Positions 58,601 to 64,000 of a stretch of DNA of 64,000 nt are shown here, piece after piece. Within the stretch, counting starts at the first letter, position 1, and the number at the start of each line of letters is the position of its first letter. The notes beneath the pieces were generated by a model that was not told where the DNA came from, did not search any database, and was given only the letters and a program-made list of their open reading frames with translations. Source of the stretch: Rhizoclosmatium globosum (taxonomy: Eukaryota; Chytridiomycota; Chytridiomycetes; Chytridiales; Chytriomycetaceae); NCBI GenBank assembly GCA_002104985.1, contig MCGO01000125.1, positions 54,213 through 118,212 on the forward strand, written 5' to 3'. The position numbers and the translations under genes were made by a program.

Positions 58601-61600
58601 ATTTCCTGTATCAGGAGTCACAGGAACCACAGAAGTTAAAGGTTCTACGAGTTTTGTGATAATGCCGTATGCTTCAGTCAATAGGGCATTTTTTCGTTTT
58701 TGATTTGGCTCTACTTCTGCAGATATAGTGTTTGACTGGATAAATATGATCCATTTGTTGATACTCATACTTTGGGTAGGCTCTGCTCTGATTGCATGAT
58801 GTACTTTGTGGATAAGGTGTTTAGCAGTCTCTATATCTCCCACTGTGTCTAATAACCATTTAGAATATATAAGCTCAACTTCAAGTTGCCTATCAGAATA
58901 AAGTGGATCATTTGATATGGCTTGTAAAGATTCTTGAAATGCAACATTTTGTTTGTCTGTCTCAGTTGCAAACGTTGTTAGCATGTACCACCTGTGAGAC
59001 TGTTCAGTTTACAATCTGATTCTTTAAAAGATAACAAACATTTCAAATTTTGTTTTGACATCTTCCTCTTTCAGCAGAGCTGCAACACCACTTTTGTTTC
59101 CTAAACTCAATGTCTGAATTTTCCGCTTAAGCAGAGTTTGATGGTATAATTTTGGTAATATTTTGAACGACCTATCAATTATACGAGTACTTGCAGTCCA
59201 ATCTGCTTTCTCTTTGTAAATTTCAAGGCATATTTCAGTAAGCTGGAGAATGGTTTCTTGAGTTTTTACATCTGTGTTCATTAAACTCTGAATTGAAACT
59301 TTTGTAAAGTAACAAGAGTATAATGCAGATAATACTCTTTCAAGATGAGATAAATAGGCTCTATGTGGCACTACAATTGCTGCAGTTGTGCATAATAGTG
59401 TTAATGAGCTTTGCAGGTCAGATATTTGAGCTGGACACAGTCCACAAGCAATTTCAATACAATTTGCAATTTTTTGAAGTGCCAGAGAACGCATAGTTGT
59501 TGGAGTATCAAACAAAAGCCCTTGCTCAATCAGTGCAAGAATGATTTTGGCAAACACAAGTTCTCCATCATACAATAGCTTTGGCTTGATGTCAAACTTG
59601 GAGTCCTGTACTGCTGAAGGAGAATATGTTTTAGGTAATGATTCAAACAGTGTCTGAGCAGCCATATAAGCTAAGTGGAAATAGTCAGCTTTAAATGAAT
59701 GCTGAATTACTCTTAGCCAAAGCTCAAAGTTAAGGTTCTTCCCTAGTGTGTTGCCATTGAGAAATAAGTTTTGTGCAGCATCTTCAAGTTCCTCTTTTGA
59801 TCCCTTTTTGGACTCAAGAACTTCCAAAAATGAGAAGATTCTCATGGCAGGATTTGCCTCTATATTAGAAACAATTATAGGTGTTCCTGTTTTCATGGAC
59901 GTCTTGAGGTCAAACAATGCCAATTTTTTTTCATAACTCCCTTCCAGAGCTGAAAGACCTAAGTTCACAACATCTTCAATTAACTTGGCATTTGGATTAG
60001 CTGATGTTGCAGGCTGTTTTGTTGTGGCAACAGGCTGCTTGGGAGGTGGCGGAGCTTTTGCTCCTTTCTTATCCTTCCCAGCAGATCCTTTTTTTGCTGG
60101 CACAACTTCTAATGCTTGGGCTGCTGCGGCTGCTACTGCTGCAGCAATACTTGCTTGCTCATTTGCCTCTTTCAACACAGTTATGTATCCAATGCAAATG
60201 CAAACCATTAAGTTAGAATTTTGGAGAGAGCATTCAATCAAGCCATCATAAAGTCGTTGAAATATTTCAGTCCAGAATGCAAGATTTCCACTTAAAATGC
60301 TTGCTTTAGTTGACGAAAAGTAATCCCATATCTTAGAAGCTGCACTTTGAATTGTTGCAGAGTCTTTCAAGTGAATTCCAATATTAAGAGATTGGATCAT
60401 GGGGTCAATGACTGCTGCATGAATTGTTTTCAGATTTTCTGAGTAGGAATCAGGTTTGCTAGCTGCAAGTATGTATGGTCTGATGGTCTCAAACATAAAG
60501 AGTGCTTCTCCCTGATAAAGGAGCGCTTCAGCTTTTAACTTTTGGGCTGTAATAGGGTCTGATAGATTCCCTATCTCCAGTGTCAAAATGTACTTGGATG
60601 TATCCCATACAGCTTTCCAGTACTTTAAGTTTTCTTCTGTTGGCAACATTAATTGTTTCTTAGCTAGCTCCCTTGCTTGGCGCATATTATCAGTTAGAGC
60701 AACCAGAATAGTTCTCTTATTTTTGATGTCATTGGCCTGGATAACATCAAAGTTGATTGCATAGTCATGCTTAAGTAATGATAGTACAAGGTCATCTTTT
60801 TCAATTGTATTTGGAGGTGAAATCAAGTCATGATCCTTTGTTGAATGTGAGATTGAAATGTAGAAAAATGAAAATTAGCTTACCAAAATAAGTGTTTTAA
60901 TAGATTTTTGAATAAGTTTGAAGGCCACATTATCTTCAGGGATGTACTTTGCTTGATCAGTTAGAGAGAGTGCTGTACTGAAATTTTAGATAATGTTTCT
61001 GTAGATATAAGATCAGACCTTTAAGATCAGGAGTTAAATGACCATCAAAGGTATTAGCTTTGATCCAAAGTTTATGAAGAAGAATTTCAATATCATTTGC
61101 AATCTCAGGCTGTGTGCAAAATTTCAGAGCTTTCTCTGCATGAATTGTAGCCAGAGAGAAGACATTTTGGAAATCATAGCATTTTGCGAGCTTGTACTCA
61201 AAACTACAACGCTGTGATGTTTCAAATAAAGAAGGGCAGCCCTCGGCAATTTCGCAAATTGTTTTAAGTATGACAGAAAATGGCTTGGCAAAAGCTGCAC
61301 TTTCTTCACTTGGTGCAATCACATTCCATGCAGCTATACAACTTGAATGCATGACTTGAGGTTCCAAGTTCTCATCAACAGCTGTCAGATATTTAGAAAG
61401 CACATTAAAAATATGGCAAGTTACCTTTGTTTATGGCATGATTTAGCCTTAAAATGTTGGATTCAATGTGTTTTGGATTCTTAACTCCTTTCAATAAAGT
61501 TTCTCGTAGCTCCAACTGAAGCTGAATAAGCTCCCGTCTCACACCCAGATTTGACTTTGCATCAATCAAGTTTGATTTTTCTAATGCTTGTTTACTGAGT

Positions 61601-62598
61601 GGTATTAGATTTGTTTTCAGACCAAATTCAGCTAAATCCAGCAAAAATGACAAGACTTGTTTACTATTCTCATTTGCCTTAATTTTCTCATCTATGAAGG
61701 CAAAAAGAGACTGAGTGTCTGTGATTTCAGTGTTACTTGCACCATGAATAGTTGCATAGGTTTTAAGCAATGAGTCTTTCTGAAGGATGCAATCAATTTT
61801 GACTGATTTTGCTGCTGGATTCAGTTGTAAAAGCTTCAAATAGATTTTAATTATGCTAAAGGGCAGGTTGTAGTCATTTGGTCTGGCATTTAGGAATCCA
61901 GCCAATTTTTCAAGATTCCCAACAACACGATCTGATGCAGTAGTCATAAATTGTGTATGCTCCTCTTGTGTTGGCCATGCTACAATTTCTGATGCCTTAA
62001 TACTGTTTTTCTTGTCCAAATAATCAACAAGCAACTCTGATAGCATGATGTGAATACGAATCGAAAATTCAACTCGTTCATTTGGAAACAGTGATAGACC
62101 ATTTGCAACTTAATTTCAGATCAGAATTACAAATTATTGAACGAAACGTACCTGTTGACAGTGGAATTGAAAACAGATATCGTAAATGGCCACTCAGAAA
62201 CATATTTTGGGTGAGTCTCAAAAAACATGAAGCCCCCATGAACACAAGATCCTTTAGCTTTTTATCAACTGCTACATTAAATCCCTCCATAACAAAAGAA
62301 ACAGCGTTTCTGAATTCCTGTGGGTCGAGTTCAACGAACTCGAACTGATTGCGATCAGGATCCACAAGCTCGTCCATATCAGAGATCTTTGCGGCAATCA
62401 TTGCTTGCGCATAGCACATTTGAGCGTAAGTGGACTCACTGATGTCTTTTTCGATCAAGAGTTCATCTGCTTTCAACGCCGCTGTTGCCCAATCCTTCTT
62501 CACAATTGCGGCCCGTATTGCCTAATATGGGAGCTTCGTCAGTACGGCTTTCTCGATTAAAATGTGAGAGAAGCGAGATTCACCGTTAAAAGTGGCAT
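55650..62598 (-). CDS. CFAP46: Cilia- and flagella-associated protein CFAP46 (C1d central apparatus)
   Basis: About 2,150 aa over roughly ten exons. The start MPLLT is spliced over a short intron to AIRAAIVKKDWATAALKADE. Nearly the whole chain is alpha-helical TPR-like repeats, with a Lys/Ala/Pro linker (KKGSAGKDKKGAKAPPPPK) near the middle. Near the C-terminus, KVLILQHSSDKSCLFGAFVY, the helix LMIERVKMLQASIGVG and the strand HCVICCDPILELLPLDIVLR follow the order of the C-terminal domain of CFAP46/TTC40 as I recall it. CFAP46 belongs to the C1d projection of the axonemal central pair with CFAP54, CFAP74 and CFAP221. Assignment to CFAP46 rather than another TPR axonemal protein is moderately sure. 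The gene is more AT-rich than most others in the window and lies head-to-head with RSPH1. Confidence 0.7.
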
Positions 62599-62654
62599 CT
62601 TTCACTGTTGAAGCAGAACGCGAGGTAAAACTGACAATTTTTTAACGCGAAAAC
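62599..62654. promoter_or_regulatory. 56-bp bidirectional promoter of CFAP46 and RSPH1
   Basis: Only 56 bp separate the two start codons. The interval has two ACGCGA hexamers (62618-62623 and 62645-62650). The second lies in TTTAACGCGAAAAC (62641-62654), just before the RSPH1 ATG; it fits both E2F-like (reverse strand TTTTCGCG) and yeast SCB-like (CGCGAAA) sites. No RFX X-box was found. Confidence 0.5.
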
Positions 62655-63401
62655 ATGTCTGACGACGGAGAAGAAGAGATTAAGGAGGAGGCGCCAACTC
62701 TCGGAGTAGGTATATTGTTGATACACTATTATCTTACAATCCGTCATAGACGTATGAGGGAGAGCGAAACGAAGCCAAGAAGCGTCACGGAAAAGGAAAG
62801 AATATCTTTGTGAACGGAGACGAGTACGATGGCCAGTATGAAGACGGTGTCAGAAGTGGCTACGGAGTCTACAAATGGAAAGGAGGTGCTCGCTACACAG
62901 GAGAGTACAAGAATGATCTGCGTCATGGACAGGGATACTTTGTATATCCCGATGGATCAAAGTACAGAGGTACGTAAATCTTAAATATAAACACACAAAA
63001 TCTGAAGATTTCGATGTTAGGTCAGTTTGTGGAGGGCAAACGAGAGGGCCAGGGATCATACCTCTATCCGAACGGCGATATGTACCAAGGAGAATGGAAG
63101 AACGATTTGAAGGACGGAAAGGGTGAGGAAACTGTGATATTTGGCGATAAGACACTGATTAGTGTAACTTCGATTAGGTGCGTACGTTTACAAGAACGGA
63201 AGCAAGAAAACTGGTACTTTTGTGGCTGGAATTTTACAAGGGCCGGGCGAAATCATTCATCCAGATCATAAAGTCAGTGGAGAATGGAAGGGAAACACGT
63301 CAATGGCCATTCCTGCAAAAATCACATTCGCGACAGGATTCGTCAAGAATATTGAAGACCCTCAGTTCTTCACTGGCATAATCCCAATCCCCCAACCATA
63401 A
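62655..63401 (+). CDS. RSPH1: Radial spoke head protein RSPH1 (MORN repeats)
   Basis: Four exons with short introns near 62709, 62970 and 63124. The acidic start ([17 protein letters not shown]) leads to [20 protein letters not shown], the RSPH1 opening, and MORN repeats with Y-x-G-x-x-x-x-G-x-x-x-G-x-[79 protein letters not shown] and a variant [19 protein letters not shown]. It ends after a non-repeat segment (TGIIPIPQP). RSPH1 is in the radial spoke head of motile cilia, so its presence argues for a motile flagellum. The protein, about 200 aa, is shorter than human RSPH1 because the acidic C-terminal tail is absent. Confidence 0.9.
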
Positions 63402-63484
63402 AGAATCCGTAAGAAAAGAAGTATTTACATCAAGTTTTTAATAAATAAAGTCGAACGTTTGTGTAGTGCGATCTGACATCTACG

Positions 63485-64000
63485 TTAGAGGTCCATAGCC
63501 TCCTTCAGTTTGGCAAACCGAGACTTCTGCCTTTCGACATCAAGAAGTATTCGCTTCATTTCCTCCTCCCGAGTCTCTTTTTCTGTCTCCAGCTCGATCA
63601 CTTGGGTTTTCAACCTTTTAACGTTCTCAAACAACGACTCTCGTTCTCGTTCAAGAATCTTAAGTCTGCTTGACTGTGACTGTATAATAATAGATCAGGT
63701 AAGCTTAGTTGATATGTAAAACGCGCCACCTCATAAAACCGTTTCACTTCATCCACTGCTATTTCTCGAGACTTTATCAAATCATCATTCTCCATCCTCA
63801 GTTTTTGCTCCTTTGCCGAAAAGATGTTCTTTACGCGCGAGACTTCTTCCTCGATGCGAGCAATGCTAACATTTCGTTCTTGTAACTTCTTTGAGACTTC
63901 CATCAGTTCTGAATGTAATGCATCGCGCTCCTCCTTGCATTCTTGAAAGGCGTTTTGGAGTTGCTCAAACGCTTCTTCTTGGGTCGCCAGCTCATGCGTC
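63485..64000 (-). CDS. Coiled-coil protein, C-terminal part (cut by window edge)
   Basis: Runs off the right edge on the minus strand. Both visible exons join across a 52-nt intron near 63680-63731 (donor GTGGCG, acceptor ACAG). All about 150 visible residues form a coiled coil rich in Glu/Lys/Arg/Leu with heptads (SIARIEEEVSRVKNIFSAK, SSRLKILERERESLFENV), and the protein ends FAKLKEAMDL. The adjacency to RSPH1 (stop-to-stop, 83 bp) may hint at a ciliary or basal-body role, but that is weak. Family not identified. Confidence 0.65.

Noticed and set aside
62599..62654. RFX-type X-box in the CFAP46/RSPH1 promoter
   Set aside because: No sequence close to GTNRCC followed by RGYAAC is present.
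1..64000. CRISPR arrays, insertion sequences, phage genes or bacterial operons
   Set aside because: The window is eukaryotic with spliced genes; no regularly spaced repeats, transposase genes or terminal inverted repeats were seen.
1..64000. tRNA or rRNA genes
   Set aside because: No A/B-box pair with a plausible cloverleaf and no rRNA core sequences were noticed by eye; a tRNAscan-SE run would settle this.

Overview
The window is gene-dense eukaryotic DNA with short GT-AG introns (mostly 36-70 nt), short intergenic gaps and no bacterial-style operons. The most likely source is a zoosporic (chytrid-type) fungus. Fungal-style mitochondrial and peroxisomal genes (Rrg7-like, Cat2-like carnitine acetyltransferase with a C-terminal AKL, mitoribosomal uS2/uS9/uS10) sit beside axoneme genes (RSPH1, CFAP46) that non-flagellated fungi have lost. 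The lineage is an inference from gene content; no rRNA or other marker is present.

Layout. 1-6.4 kb (minus): the start of a type II membrane protein with a GT2-like motif, then an unrecognised protein of about 1,600 aa with a hydrophobic Gly/Ala hairpin. 6.6-10.4 kb: an Rrg7-type nuclease-fold protein head-to-head with mitoribosomal uS10 (long Lys/Ala/Pro/Glu tail), a four-helix membrane protein and a double-CDGSH iron-sulfur protein. 10.4-20.3 kb (minus): sulfatase, CDC123, 2-oxoglutarate dehydrogenase E1 with two unusually long introns, and two ankyrin proteins. 20.6-27 kb (plus): a coiled-coil/PHD locus whose reading frame looks disrupted, then RRP12. 27.1-29.3 kb: a probably N-myristoylated low-complexity protein head-to-head with mitoribosomal uS9. 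29.4-38.8 kb (minus): a ZNFX1-like composite protein of nearly 3,000 aa. 39-45.3 kb: a p37/p47-type SEP-UBX protein, a fused double-domain arylamine N-acetyltransferase, a small basic protein and GPHR. 46-51.7 kb (minus): tandem carnitine acetyltransferases. 52-55.6 kb (plus): mitoribosomal uS2 and NBS1/nibrin. 55.6-64 kb: CFAP46 head-to-head with RSPH1, then a partial coiled-coil gene.

How they work together. Three small-subunit mitoribosomal proteins, OGDH, Rrg7-like and Cat2-like point to mitochondrial function, and several of these genes share short divergent promoters. CFAP46 (central apparatus) and RSPH1 (radial spoke) are axonemal and start only 56 bp apart. The most unusual items are the ZNFX1-like multidomain protein (RGG, RanBP2 finger, SF1 helicase with an inserted Cys/His finger array, NFX1 fingers, partial CbbX-type AAA), the double NAT, the putatively dual-targeted carnitine acetyltransferase, and the uncharacterised 1,600-aa protein. 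Exon boundaries were read by eye; most starts and some junctions would need transcript data.
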